This document shows, piece after piece, positions 25,795 to 34,223 of a stretch of 56,899 bases of DNA (its first letter is position 1; each line of letters begins with the position of its first letter). A model generated the notes under the pieces. It worked only from the letters and a program-made list of their open reading frames with translations, was not told the origin of the DNA and did not search any database. Location: positions 1 to 56,899 of the forward strand of contig JAEDOI010000003.1 of assembly GCA_016302065.1 (NCBI GenBank). Reading direction: 5' to 3'. The stretch comes from Bacilli bacterium. GTDB taxonomy: Bacteria > Bacillota_I > Bacilli_A > RFN20 > CAG-826. Both the position numbers and the translations under genes were made by a program.

Positions 25795-26490
25795 ATGAGT
25801 ATAAATATTAGTTCAAAAAATATTCTTGTATGTCAAGAAGATAAATCAAAATTAACTGAAATTAGAAATGCGTTAAAAACACTTGGTTGCAATATTATTT
25901 CTTGCAATACGTGTCGAGAAGCAATGGACATTTGCATTAAATCCTTGATAGATTTATTAATTCTTGATTTAAATTTACCTGATGGAAATGGAATGAGTGT
26001 AATTGATTTTATTAGATCATTTAATAATAAATTACCAATAATTGTTGTTACAAGTAGGAATAATATTGAATCTAAAGTTATGGCATTTGAGGCTGGAGCA
26101 AATGATTATCTTACAAAGCCTTTTAATATGCTTGAATTATTAGCAAGAGTAAAAAACCAATTCAGATATTTAGCAGTAGAAGATAAACACGTTTTAACTA
26201 ATGGACCATTAGTTATTGATTATGATGCCAAAACAGTTTTTGTTAATGGAGTAGAAGTTCATTTTACAAATTTTGAGTATAAGATTGTAGTTTTATTAGC
26301 ACAAAACATTGATAAAACATTAAGTCATGATTATATTATCGGTCATATCTGGGGTGAAAATGGTCAAGATCCAAATGGATTAAGAGTTTTTATGGCAGGT
26401 ATTAGAAAGAAAATTAATAAAGATCCAAGAAGTAGTAAAATTTTAAGAACTGATGTTGGCTTAGGATACAGAATGAATTCTGTTGATTAA
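25795..26490 (+). CDS. OmpR/PhoB-family response regulator (orphan)
   Basis: The 231-residue protein has a receiver domain (about 8-122) with acidic pair E15/D16, phospho-acceptor D58 in 'LLILDLNLPDGNG' and the conserved 'DYLTKPFN' lysine loop. A winged-helix output domain follows (about 135-230: 'HFTNFEYKIVVLLAQN', 'RVFMAGIRKKI', 'TDVGLGYRM'). Overall it resembles KdpE. No histidine kinase gene is adjacent; the next gene encodes a small membrane protein. I choose ATG 25795 because the -10 box overlaps the in-frame upstream region. Phosphorylation would have to come from a kinase elsewhere. Confidence 0.9.
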   Translation: MSINISSKNILVCQEDKSKLTEIRNALKTLGCNIISCNTCREAMDICIKSLIDLLILDLNLPDGNGMSVIDFIRSFNNKLPIIVVTSRNNIESKVMAFEAGANDYLTKPFNMLELLARVKNQFRYLAVEDKHVLTNGPLVIDYDAKTVFVNGVEVHFTNFEYKIVVLLAQNIDKTLSHDYIIGHIWGENGQDPNGLRVFMAGIRKKINKDPRSSKILRTDVGLGYRMNSVD

Positions 26491-26491
26491 T

Positions 26492-26920
26492 ATGCATAAA
26501 TTTATAGCAAAAGTAATTGTTTTGCTAAGTATTTTAGCAAATTTTGTTTTATTTATTGTAACTGTTGTTTCATTAATTTTTGTTGCTTTATCAACAAATG
26601 CAATTCAAGAATTTACATATGCAATAAATAATCCTATAACTTGGGCAGGAACTATATTTTCACTTACGACTGTTGTTTATACTTTAGTCATTTCAATTGT
26701 CGCTTTAGTTGATTTAATTAAAGGTAAGGATATGAGGAATGTATCATATAATTATTGTGCTTTGCTTCCTATAATGATAACTGCAGGAATTACTGTTTTT
26801 GTTTTTGGTACATTAAAAGATGTATATTTTGATTTCTATTGTGGTATATATATCGCAACAGTCATTTTAAATTTATTATTATTTGCACTTAGTTTATTAA
26901 TTAATAAAAAGAGATTATAA
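26492..26920 (+). CDS. Small four-helix membrane protein, unknown function
   Basis: The 142-residue protein consists almost entirely of four hydrophobic segments (about 6-34, 50-75, 87-108 and 114-136) joined by short polar loops. I do not recognise a family. The ATG at 26492 lies one base after the response regulator stop; an in-frame TTG at 26483 would overlap it. Tight linkage suggests co-expression with the regulator. Confidence 0.65.
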   Translation: MHKFIAKVIVLLSILANFVLFIVTVVSLIFVALSTNAIQEFTYAINNPITWAGTIFSLTTVVYTLVISIVALVDLIKGKDMRNVSYNYCALLPIMITAGITVFVFGTLKDVYFDFYCGIYIATVILNLLLFALSLLINKKRL

Positions 26921-26942
26921 GAATTATTTATTAGTTTTTTTG

Positions 26943-26995
26943 TTGCGAACATATTTTTAATTTGGTAAAATTAATTCAGTAAAAAATTACTGAAT
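26943..26995 (+). promoter_or_regulatory. rex promoter with palindrome over the start site (probable Rex operator)
   Basis: TTGCGA (26943-26948), a 17-base spacer and TAAAAT (26966-26971) predict a start near 26978. A perfect inverted repeat ATTCAGTAA-AAAA-TTACTGAAT (26974-26995) lies across that start, nine bases before the rex ATG. Known Rex sites share the TAA-W4-TTA core, as in TTGTTAA-W4-TTAACAA; the outer bases differ here. Confidence 0.65.
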
Positions 26996-27004
26996 AGGAA
27001 ATTT

Positions 27005-27664
27005 ATGGAAAAGAAAGTCGAATTAACAAAAAATCAATTAGCTAGATTGCCTCAATATTTAGCCTTTTTTAAAAAGTGCGTAGACACAGGTTTAAAGTAT
27101 ATTAATGCTAGCATTATTTCTACAGCACTTAGTTTAAGTGAAGAACAAGTTCGTAAAGATATTCAAGTAATTTCATCAGTTAGTGGAGTTCCAAATAGAG
27201 GAAGAGAAATTAAAAAATTAATTGCAGATATTGAAAGAGTGCTTGGTTTTAATAACACAAACAATGCTGTTATAGTTGGTTGTGGTCATTTAGGACTTGC
27301 ACTACTAAAATATGATGGATTTAATGATTATGGAATTGAAATTGTTGGTGGATTTGATAATGATCCTAATGTAATTGGAAAAGAATTTGGAAACAAAAAA
27401 ATATATGATATCCACCGAATGCTAGGGAAAATTAAAGAATTAAATGCTCTAATTGGAATTGTTACAGTACCAAGCGAAGTCGCTCAAAAAATTACTGATA
27501 ATTTGATTAGTTGTGGAGTCGAGGCGATATGGAATTTTTCAGGAATCAAATTAAAAGTACCAAGTAATATTATTGTTTCTGATGTAAATATGGCTATTTC
27601 TTTATCTGAATTAAGCCATAAATTATATATGCAAAAAATAAAGGAGAATAACAATGGAAAATGA
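27005..27664 (+). CDS. rex: Redox-sensing transcriptional repressor Rex
   Basis: The 219-residue protein has an N-terminal winged helix (about 8-80, with 'LSEEQVRKDI') and a Rossmann domain with nucleotide-binding 'GCGHLG' at 92-97, followed by 'GGFDNDP' and 'TVPSEVAQ'. Rex binds DNA when NADH is low and releases it when NADH rises, controlling fermentative genes. It overlaps adhE by 11 bases, so sensor and main NADH-consuming enzyme form one operon. The palindrome at the start site suggests autoregulation. The ATG lacks a strong Shine-Dalgarno (GGAAATTT only). Confidence 0.95.
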   Translation: MEKKVELTKNQLARLPQYLAFFKKCVDTGLKYINASIISTALSLSEEQVRKDIQVISSVSGVPNRGREIKKLIADIERVLGFNNTNNAVIVGCGHLGLALLKYDGFNDYGIEIVGGFDNDPNVIGKEFGNKKIYDIHRMLGKIKELNALIGIVTVPSEVAQKITDNLISCGVEAIWNFSGIKLKVPSNIIVSDVNMAISLSELSHKLYMQKIKENNNGK

Positions 27665-30269
27665 AATTTACCCAAAAGAAGTACAAGAAGAAATTAATTC
27701 ATTAGTAGATAATGGATTAAAATGTTTACATGAATTTAGACTTCTTAATCAAGAACAAGTAGATTATATTGTCGCAAAAGTAAGTTGTGCTGTTTTGGAC
27801 CATCACGAATATTTAGCTCGTATTGCAAAAGAAGAGACAGGTAGAGGAGTTTTTGAAGATAAATGTACTAAAAACTTATTTGCTTGTGAATACGTTGTTA
27901 ATAATATGAGGCATTTAAAAACATGTGGTATTATTAAAGATGACCCAATTAGTGGGATAACTGAAGTTGCAGATCCATTAGGTGTAATTTGTGGTGTAAC
28001 TCCGGTTACAAATCCTACCTCAACTGTTATTTTTAAATCATTAATTGCTTTAAAAACTAGAAATCCAATTATTTTCGGATTCCATCCAAATGCTCAAAAA
28101 TGTTGTGTTGAAACAGCGAAAATTATTGAAGATGCAGCAATTAAAGCTGGAGCTCCAAAAAACTGTGTTCAATATATATCTAACCCATCTTTAGATGCTA
28201 CAAAATGTTTAATGCATCATAAAGATGTAGCTACAATTCTTGCAACAGGTGGAAATGCAATGGTTAAAGAAGCATATAGTTGTGGAAAACCTGCTTTAGG
28301 AGTTGGTGCTGGAAATGTTCCTGCATATGTTGAAAAAAGTGCCAATGTATCTCAAGCTGCAAATGATATTTTAATGTCAAAAGCTTTTGATAATGGAATG
28401 GTTTGTGCTAGTGAGCAAGCGGCTATTGTTGATAGTGAAATTTATGATGAATTCAAGAATGATTTAAAGAAATATGGGGCCTATTTCTGTAATGAAAAAG
28501 AAAAAGAGATGCTTGAAAAATATATGTTTAGGCCAAATAAAGATGGTAAAGGAACATCTCTTTTTGCAGGTGTAGTTGGACATCCAGCATATGAAATTGC
28601 TAAAAATGCTGGGTTTGAGGTACCACTTAAAACTCCTATTTTAGTTGTAGAATGTTCCCATTGTGGAATGGATGAAACTTTAACAAGAGAAAAATTATCT
28701 CCAGTTCTTGCTCTTGTAAAAGTGGCTGATTATAAAGAAGGTTTTGAACAAGCTGAAATAATGGTAGAAAGTGGTGGATTAGGGCACAGCGCTTGTATTC
28801 ATACGAAAAATAAAGTATTAGCCGATGAATTTGGAGTTAGATTAAAAGCTTGTAGAATTATATGGAATTCTCCAACTTCATTTGGTGGAATTGGTAATAT
28901 TTACAATTCATTTATTCCTTCAATGACACTTGGATGTGGAAGTTATGGACATAACTCTGTAAGTGGAAATGTTGGAGCAGTTAATTTGATTAATATTAAA
29001 AGAATTGGAAAAAGGAGAAATAATATGCAATGGTTTAAACTTCCTAGCAAAATTTATTTTGAAAGAAATAGTATTCAATATTTAATTGATTGCAAAGATA
29101 TTTCAAAAGTATTTATTGTAACAGATAAATCCATGGTTGAACTTGGATTTATGAATAAAATCGTTGATCAATTAAAATCTAGAAGAAATGAAGTTACCAT
29201 TCAATTATTTACTGATGTTGAACCAGATCCAGATATTTCAACAGTTAAAAAAGGTGCTTCCTTAATGGAAAGCTTTAAACCTGATACTATTATTGCTTTA
29301 GGTGGAGGAAGTGTTATGGATGCTGCAAAAGGTATGTGGCTATTCTATGAACATCCTGAAGTTAATTTTGATGACTTAAAGCAAAAGTTTATGGATATAA
29401 GAAAGAGAGCTTTCAAGTTCCCTCAACTTGGAAAGAAAACGAAGTTAATTTGTATTCCTACAACTAGCGGAACTGGTAGTGAAGTAACTCCATTTGCTGT
29501 AATTAGCGATAGAGAACATCAAAAGAAATATCCTTTAACTGATTATTCTTTAACTCCAACAATTGCAATTATAGATCCAGAATTTACAACTAATTTACCA
29601 GCTAGTGTTACCGCTGACACTGGATTAGATGTTTTATGTCATGCTGTTGAAGCTTACGTATCAATGCTTGCAAGTGATTATACCGATGGATTGGCAATTC
29701 ATGCTGTTGAGCTTGTATTTGAGAACTTAGAATTAACCGTAAAAGATGGTAAGAATGAATTAGATGCAAGAGAAAAAATGCATAATGCTGCAACTATTGC
29801 AGGTATGGCATTTGCTAATGCTTTCTTAGGAATGTGCCATTCGATGGCTCATAAAGTAGGCGGATATTATCATATTCCACACGGAAGGATTATTGGAATT
29901 TTGCTACCATATGTAATTAGGTATAATGGTCAAGTTCCTCAAAAACTCGCTACATGGCCAAAATATAATGTCTATGATGCTGATAAACGTTATACAAAAT
30001 TAGCTAGATTAATCGGTTTAAATCCAAAGAATGATAAAGAAGGGGTTGAAATGTTTGCTAAAGCTTGTTATGACCTTTCAGTTAAAATTGGAGTTAAGCC
30101 TTCATTTAAAGAACAAGGTGTTGATGAAGCTGATTTTATGAAAAATGTTGAAGAAATTGCATATTCTGCATTTGAAGATCAATGTACACCTGCTAATCCT
30201 CGTATTCCACTTGTTGAAGATATGATAAGTATATTAAAAGATGCTTATTATGGAAATTTCAATAAGTAA
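27654..30269 (+). CDS. adhE: Bifunctional acetaldehyde-CoA/alcohol dehydrogenase
   Basis: The 871-residue AdhE converts acetyl-CoA to acetaldehyde and then ethanol using two NADH. The N-terminal aldehyde dehydrogenase domain (about 1-440) has its catalytic cysteine in 'NGMVCASEQA'. The C-terminal iron-dependent alcohol dehydrogenase domain (about 458-871) contains 'GGGSVMDAAKG', 'DTGLDVLCHAVEAY' and 'MAHKVGGYYHIPHG' with the metal-binding Asp and His residues. AAAGGAG precedes the ATG inside rex. An internal AAAGGAG at 29011-29017 sits seven bases before in-frame ATG 29025, exactly at the domain boundary, so a separate 414-residue alcohol dehydrogenase could also be made. A terminator follows. 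Confidence 0.97.
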   Translation: MENEIYPKEVQEEINSLVDNGLKCLHEFRLLNQEQVDYIVAKVSCAVLDHHEYLARIAKEETGRGVFEDKCTKNLFACEYVVNNMRHLKTCGIIKDDPISGITEVADPLGVICGVTPVTNPTSTVIFKSLIALKTRNPIIFGFHPNAQKCCVETAKIIEDAAIKAGAPKNCVQYISNPSLDATKCLMHHKDVATILATGGNAMVKEAYSCGKPALGVGAGNVPAYVEKSANVSQAANDILMSKAFDNGMVCASEQAAIVDSEIYDEFKNDLKKYGAYFCNEKEKEMLEKYMFRPNKDGKGTSLFAGVVGHPAYEIAKNAGFEVPLKTPILVVECSHCGMDETLTREKLSPVLALVKVADYKEGFEQAEIMVESGGLGHSACIHTKNKVLADEFGVRLKACRIIWNSPTSFGGIGNIYNSFIPSMTLGCGSYGHNSVSGNVGAVNLINIKRIGKRRNNMQWFKLPSKIYFERNSIQYLIDCKDISKVFIVTDKSMVELGFMNKIVDQLKSRRNEVTIQLFTDVEPDPDISTVKKGASLMESFKPDTIIALGGGSVMDAAKGMWLFYEHPEVNFDDLKQKFMDIRKRAFKFPQLGKKTKLICIPTTSGTGSEVTPFAVISDREHQKKYPLTDYSLTPTIAIIDPEFTTNLPASVTADTGLDVLCHAVEAYVSMLASDYTDGLAIHAVELVFENLELTVKDGKNELDAREKMHNAATIAGMAFANAFLGMCHSMAHKVGGYYHIPHGRIIGILLPYVIRYNGQVPQKLATWPKYNVYDADKRYTKLARLIGLNPKNDKEGVEMFAKACYDLSVKIGVKPSFKEQGVDEADFMKNVEEIAYSAFEDQCTPANPRIPLVEDMISILKDAYYGNFNK

Positions 30270-30285
30270 ATAATATTTATAAGTT

Positions 30286-30316
30286 AAAAATGGTGCTAAT
30301 ATAAAGCACCATTTTT
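30286..30316. terminator. Terminator after adhE
   Basis: AAAAATGGTGCT (30286-30297) pairs perfectly with AGCACCATTTTT (30305-30316) around AATATAA. The symmetric A and T runs allow use in both directions, also for the convergent gene at 30346. Confidence 0.9.
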
Positions 30317-30345
30317 ATTAAAAACTATATGATTTACGATATATT

Positions 30346-30924
30346 TTATATATCTAAGACTTTTTTATTTCTAACTATAAAATAAATACCAAGCCCAAGA
30401 AGGACAACTGCTGCAACCAAAACCATTGCAATAATAAAGTTCATATAAGCGAATGCTGAAGAGTTAACAGCATCATAAATTGCTACAGTAATTGAGCTTG
30501 CAAAAATTAAAGTTCCATAAACTATTGAAGAAATGAAGAAGACATATCCAATAATTTTATTTTTAATAAATAAAAAGACAAATCCAGTCAAAATCATTAG
30601 TAAAAAGGATAGTTTTGCAATAATTGCAAAGATTCCAGTAACAGTAGGTTCAATAAAATTAATACCATATCCTCCAAATAATATAAGTATTAATACAGAA
30701 GGGGCAAATGCTCTTATTGTTAAACTATAGTTTTTAACCCCAAATAAAAATATAAAATAAAAAGCAATAATAACTAAAGCAATAAATAATCCAATAAGGA
30801 ATTCAAAAATATTGCTTGAAGGACTAGGAATTCCTCCATCGATAATAAACTTAATTAATAACAGTAATCCACCTATAAATAAAAATAAGATAGATAAGTT
30901 AATTTTTTTCTTTTCTTTAGCCAT
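30346..30924 (-). CDS. Six-helix membrane protein, unknown function
   Basis: The 192-residue protein has a lysine-rich N-terminus (KEKKK) and about six hydrophobic helices, ending in a basic 'VRNKKVLDI' tail. No motif identifies a family. On the minus strand AAGGAGG precedes the ATG. It is monocistronic and convergent with adhE. Confidence 0.65.
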   Translation of the reverse strand: MAKEKKKINLSILFLFIGGLLLLIKFIIDGGIPSPSSNIFEFLIGLFIALVIIAFYFIFLFGVKNYSLTIRAFAPSVLILILFGGYGINFIEPTVTGIFAIIAKLSFLLMILTGFVFLFIKNKIIGYVFFISSIVYGTLIFASSITVAIYDAVNSSAFAYMNFIIAMVLVAAVVLLGLGIYFIVRNKKVLDI

Positions 30925-31047
30925 AATAGCCTCCTTTCTTACAATAATTTTAATTATTTAGAGTTTTAAAAACAATAACTTCAATATGAATTAATCAATG
31001 AAATTTAAATATATTAAATATATAATATTTAAAGAAGGAGACAGTAT

Positions 31048-32466
31048 ATGCCAAAGTTTGATACAAGAGTCCAAGAATTAAGATATAGAGTTTTAAAAGA
31101 GATAGCAAAACATATATATAATGACGATTTAAATCAATATTTTTATGATATACCTAAAGCAATTGTTCCTGGACCAAAACCTTCAATGCGCTGCTGTATA
31201 TACAAAGAAAGAGCAATTGTTGAAGAAAGGATCAAAGTTGTTTTAAATGCTAGTACAAACAATAAAGATAATGTAATAAAAGTTATTGATATTGCCTGTG
31301 ATGAATGCCCATTAGGTGGATATAGTGTTACTGATGCTTGTAGAGGTTGTATTGCTCATAGATGTAGCGAAGCTTGCCCTAAAAAAGCGATAAATTTTAC
31401 AAATAATTTAACTGCTACAATTAATAAAGATTTATGTATTAATTGTGGCCTATGTGCAAAGGCTTGTCCATATAGCGCTATCGAAAATAGGATTAGACCT
31501 TGCGAAAGAATATGCAAAAATAAATGTATTAGTCCAGATCCTATAACAAATGCTGCAAAAATTAATGATGAAAAGTGCATTCATTGTGGAAGTTGTGTTT
31601 ATATGTGTCCTTTTGGAGCAATTGTTGATGAATCTTATATTGTTGATGTTATTGGAATATTAAAATCAAATGTTAAAAAAGTAGCGGTAGTTGCACCTTC
31701 AATTGGTGGAAACTTTACTGAATTTGGTGTTAAAAAAGTGATCGCTGCTTTAAAAGAGTTAGGATTTGATATGGTTATTGAAGCTGCACTTGGAGCAGAT
31801 ATAGTTGCTAAAAATGAGAGTATGGAATTAGCAGAAAGTGGAAAATTAACTTCTTCATGTTGCCCAGCTTTTACTTCATATATTGAAAAGAATTATCCAA
31901 CTTTAAAAGAACATATTTCTAACAGTCTATCTCCAATGGCTACTATTTCTAGAGAAATTAAAGAAAAAGATCCAACATCTAAAATAATATTTATTGGTCC
32001 ATGTACTGCTAAAAAATTTGAAATTAAAGATGATAAAGTAAAAAAATATGTCGATAGTTGCTTGACTTTTGAGGAAGTGCAAGCTTTATTTGATGCAAAA
32101 GAAATTGATATAGCTTCTTTAAAAGAAGAAGAATATGATTTAAGTGGATCTTATTATGGAAGAGGATTTGCAAAATGTGGTGGTTTAACTAATGCTGTTA
32201 AACAATCTTTAGAAGAAGAAAATATTTCTTTTGATGTTCATGGAGTTGTCTGTAGTGGTATTAAAGATATAAAAAATGCTTTAAATGATATGAAAAATAA
32301 TAAAAATAATATTAATTTTATTGAAGGAATGATGTGTGATGGTGGATGTATTGGTGGACCATGTAATTTAACTCATGAATTAAAAAATAAAATATATTTA
32401 GATAAATATGCCCAAGCAGCTGATAAATCGATTAATAAAAATATAAATAAAAAAGAAGGCTTATAA
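31048..32466 (+). CDS. [FeFe] hydrogenase, group B-like
   Basis: The 472-residue protein carries iron-sulfur cysteine clusters ahead of an H-cluster domain. Before the H domain are C84/C87 and C98-C110 ('CRGCIAHRCSEAC') and two 4Fe-4S ferredoxin motifs ('CINCGLCAKACP' about 130-141, 'CIHCGSCVYMCP' about 177-188). H-cluster signatures are L1 'TSSCCP' (268-273), L2 'IGPCTAKKFE' (316-325) and L3 'EGMMCDGGCIGGPCN' (426-440). The L1 form followed by A-F instead of W and the compact size fit group B monomeric enzymes, whose function is less well defined than group A. It is preceded by TATAAT (31021-31026) and AAGGAG. No HydE, HydF or HydG maturase is in the window. Confidence 0.85.
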   Translation: MPKFDTRVQELRYRVLKEIAKHIYNDDLNQYFYDIPKAIVPGPKPSMRCCIYKERAIVEERIKVVLNASTNNKDNVIKVIDIACDECPLGGYSVTDACRGCIAHRCSEACPKKAINFTNNLTATINKDLCINCGLCAKACPYSAIENRIRPCERICKNKCISPDPITNAAKINDEKCIHCGSCVYMCPFGAIVDESYIVDVIGILKSNVKKVAVVAPSIGGNFTEFGVKKVIAALKELGFDMVIEAALGADIVAKNESMELAESGKLTSSCCPAFTSYIEKNYPTLKEHISNSLSPMATISREIKEKDPTSKIIFIGPCTAKKFEIKDDKVKKYVDSCLTFEEVQALFDAKEIDIASLKEEEYDLSGSYYGRGFAKCGGLTNAVKQSLEEENISFDVHGVVCSGIKDIKNALNDMKNNKNNINFIEGMMCDGGCIGGPCNLTHELKNKIYLDKYAQAADKSINKNINKKEGL

Positions 32467-32467
32467 T

Positions 32468-33352
32468 ATGAAGAATGAATTTAGAGATTTAATTTGTGAA
32501 AATAGTGAGGAATCAAATGTATTTTTATGTGGTATTCCTCTTGATAAGAATGCAAGTGTAGGGAAAGGCGCTAAAGAAGCACCAAGAGTTTTAAGAGAAC
32601 TTAGTTATGATTTACCTCCTCTTGATAGGAAAGGTAATTTATTAACAAAAGTTAAGATGTATGATGCAGGCGATTTTGTTAGTGAAGATTTTGACATTTT
32701 GAAATCCAATATGGATGAATTCTTAAAATATAAAGGATTTCATATAGTTTTTGGAGGAGATCACTCCATTGGTATTGCTACAAATAGAGCATTTTTTGAT
32801 AAATGTTTAAGATTAAATAAGATTCCTGTTATTATTCATATAGATGCTCATCCAGATATATGTGATACATATCATGGAAGCAAATATTCTCATGCTTGTC
32901 CAATTGCTAGAGCCATTGAATATGGTTATAAAGATGAAAATATTACTTTATGTGGAATAAGAGGGTTTGAAGCACAAGAAATTGAAACTTTTAAGAAACA
33001 TAGATTACTTGATGTTTTTAAAGCAAATGATATAAAAGAGATGGGAATTGATATGTTAATTTCCATTTTAAGGACAAAATATAGTGATGACAAATATTTA
33101 GTTTATATCTCATATGATATTGATGCAAACGATCCATCATTTGCTCCAGGAACTGGAACTCCAGAAAGTTTTGGTTTATCTAATTTTGAAACAATGGAGT
33201 TAATCTGTGATATTGTTAAATATTTAAATGTAGATATTTTTGAAATTGTTGAAATTGCTCCACCATTAGATATTAATAATATTACTAGTTGGTTAGCTCT
33301 AAAGACATTATATGAAGTATTTAATGTGCTAATTGAAACTAAAAAGATTTAA
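32468..33352 (+). CDS. Agmatinase/arginase-family ureohydrolase
   Basis: The 294-residue manganese enzyme has all metal-binding blocks: H99 in 'GGDHS', D126, H128 and D130 in 'IDAHPD', and D217 and D219 in 'SYDIDANDP' followed by 'PGTGTP'. These fit agmatinase (agmatine to putrescine and urea) best, but formiminoglutamase and guanidinobutyrase share the same motifs, so the substrate is open. The ATG is one base beyond the hydrogenase stop with GAAGG upstream, so it is in the hydrogenase transcript. The functional link to hydrogen metabolism is unclear. Confidence 0.8.
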   Translation: MKNEFRDLICENSEESNVFLCGIPLDKNASVGKGAKEAPRVLRELSYDLPPLDRKGNLLTKVKMYDAGDFVSEDFDILKSNMDEFLKYKGFHIVFGGDHSIGIATNRAFFDKCLRLNKIPVIIHIDAHPDICDTYHGSKYSHACPIARAIEYGYKDENITLCGIRGFEAQEIETFKKHRLLDVFKANDIKEMGIDMLISILRTKYSDDKYLVYISYDIDANDPSFAPGTGTPESFGLSNFETMELICDIVKYLNVDIFEIVEIAPPLDINNITSWLALKTLYEVFNVLIETKKI

Positions 33353-33353
33353 C

Positions 33354-34010
33354 ATGTACGATAAGTTCTTTGAATATATTAGTAAATTACCTATTTATAA
33401 TGAATTAAATTCTTTTTTGGATTATGAATATGCTAACTATATTATTTATCCAAAAAGAGAACAAATTTTTAATGCTTTTAAATTAATTCATGACAATATA
33501 AAGGTTGTTATTATTGGACAAGATCCTTATTCTAATAAAAATCAAGCAAATGGTCTTGCTTTTAGTGTAAATAAGGGTGTTTCTTTACCGCCAAGTTTAA
33601 GAAATATTTATAAAGAAATAGAAAATGAATTTGGTATAAATATGAATTATTCAAATGGAGATTTAACATATTTAGCTAGTCAAGGTGTTTTGCTTTTAAA
33701 TACCATTTTAACTGTAAGAGATAAAGAACCATTAAGTCATGATAATAAAATATATAAAGAATTGTTTTTATGTATTTTGAAGTATTTAGATTCTCTTGAA
33801 AATAATATTGTGTTTTTGCTTTGGGGAAATAATGCAAAAAAATATCAAAAATTTATAACTAATAAAAAAAGACTAGTGATAACAACAAACCATCCTAGTC
33901 CTTTAAGTGCAAATCGTAGTGGTCGGTTCAATTCTTCTTGCTTCATTAATACTAATAAATATTTAGAAAGCAATAATATTGAACCAATTCATTGGGAAAA
34001 TACTAACTAA
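33354..34010 (+). CDS. ung: Uracil-DNA glycosylase (family 1)
   Basis: The 218-residue base-excision repair enzyme removes uracil from DNA. The water-activating loop reads 'GQDPYS' (D57) and the C-terminal intercalation loop 'HPSPLSANR' is intact. The residue after PY is Ser where nearly all family members have His (GQDPYH), while 'QANGLAFSV' follows as usual. The start at 33354 lies one base after the agmatinase stop; an upstream in-frame start at 33333 would overlap the previous gene. Its stop abuts the stop of the small minus-strand gene at 34011. Confidence 0.92.
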   Translation: MYDKFFEYISKLPIYNELNSFLDYEYANYIIYPKREQIFNAFKLIHDNIKVVIIGQDPYSNKNQANGLAFSVNKGVSLPPSLRNIYKEIENEFGINMNYSNGDLTYLASQGVLLLNTILTVRDKEPLSHDNKIYKELFLCILKYLDSLENNIVFLLWGNNAKKYQKFITNKKRLVITTNHPSPLSANRSGRFNSSCFINTNKYLESNNIEPIHWENTN

Positions 34011-34166
34011 TTAGCGTTTTATTCCTGTTATTGTATATAAAGAATCACTGAAAATTAATAATTGATTTTCTTTGTCCATAACTTCTTTGTCGTGTTCATT
34101 TTCTCCAACGTACTCTTTTTCGAATTTGTCGATTTCTCTAAAATGTAACTTATTTCTTTCTTTCAT
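34011..34166 (-). CDS. Small acidic/basic protein of 51 residues, unknown
   Basis: On the minus strand an ATG at 34166 opens a 51-codon frame ending in TAA at 34011-34013. It has a full AAAGGAGG (34176-34183) nine bases upstream and a TAAAAT -10 box (34194-34199), predicting a leader of about 20 bases. The product is very hydrophilic ('MKERNKLHF', 'KEVMDKENQLL') and ends 'SLYTITGIKR'; about half the residues are charged. Two perfect cre matches lie just upstream. It resembles no protein I know. Its good signals make it more than a chance frame. Confidence 0.6.
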   Translation of the reverse strand: MKERNKLHFREIDKFEKEYVGENEHDKEVMDKENQLLIFSDSLYTITGIKR

Positions 34167-34223
34167 AGTCGTTTTCCTCCTTTGAACAACACTATTTTAA
34201 ATCATTAAAATTTTTTTAATATA

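Noticed and set aside
31356..31580. Minus-strand open frame within the hydrogenase gene
   Set aside because: It is antisense to the ferredoxin cysteine motifs, and there is no independent evidence for it.
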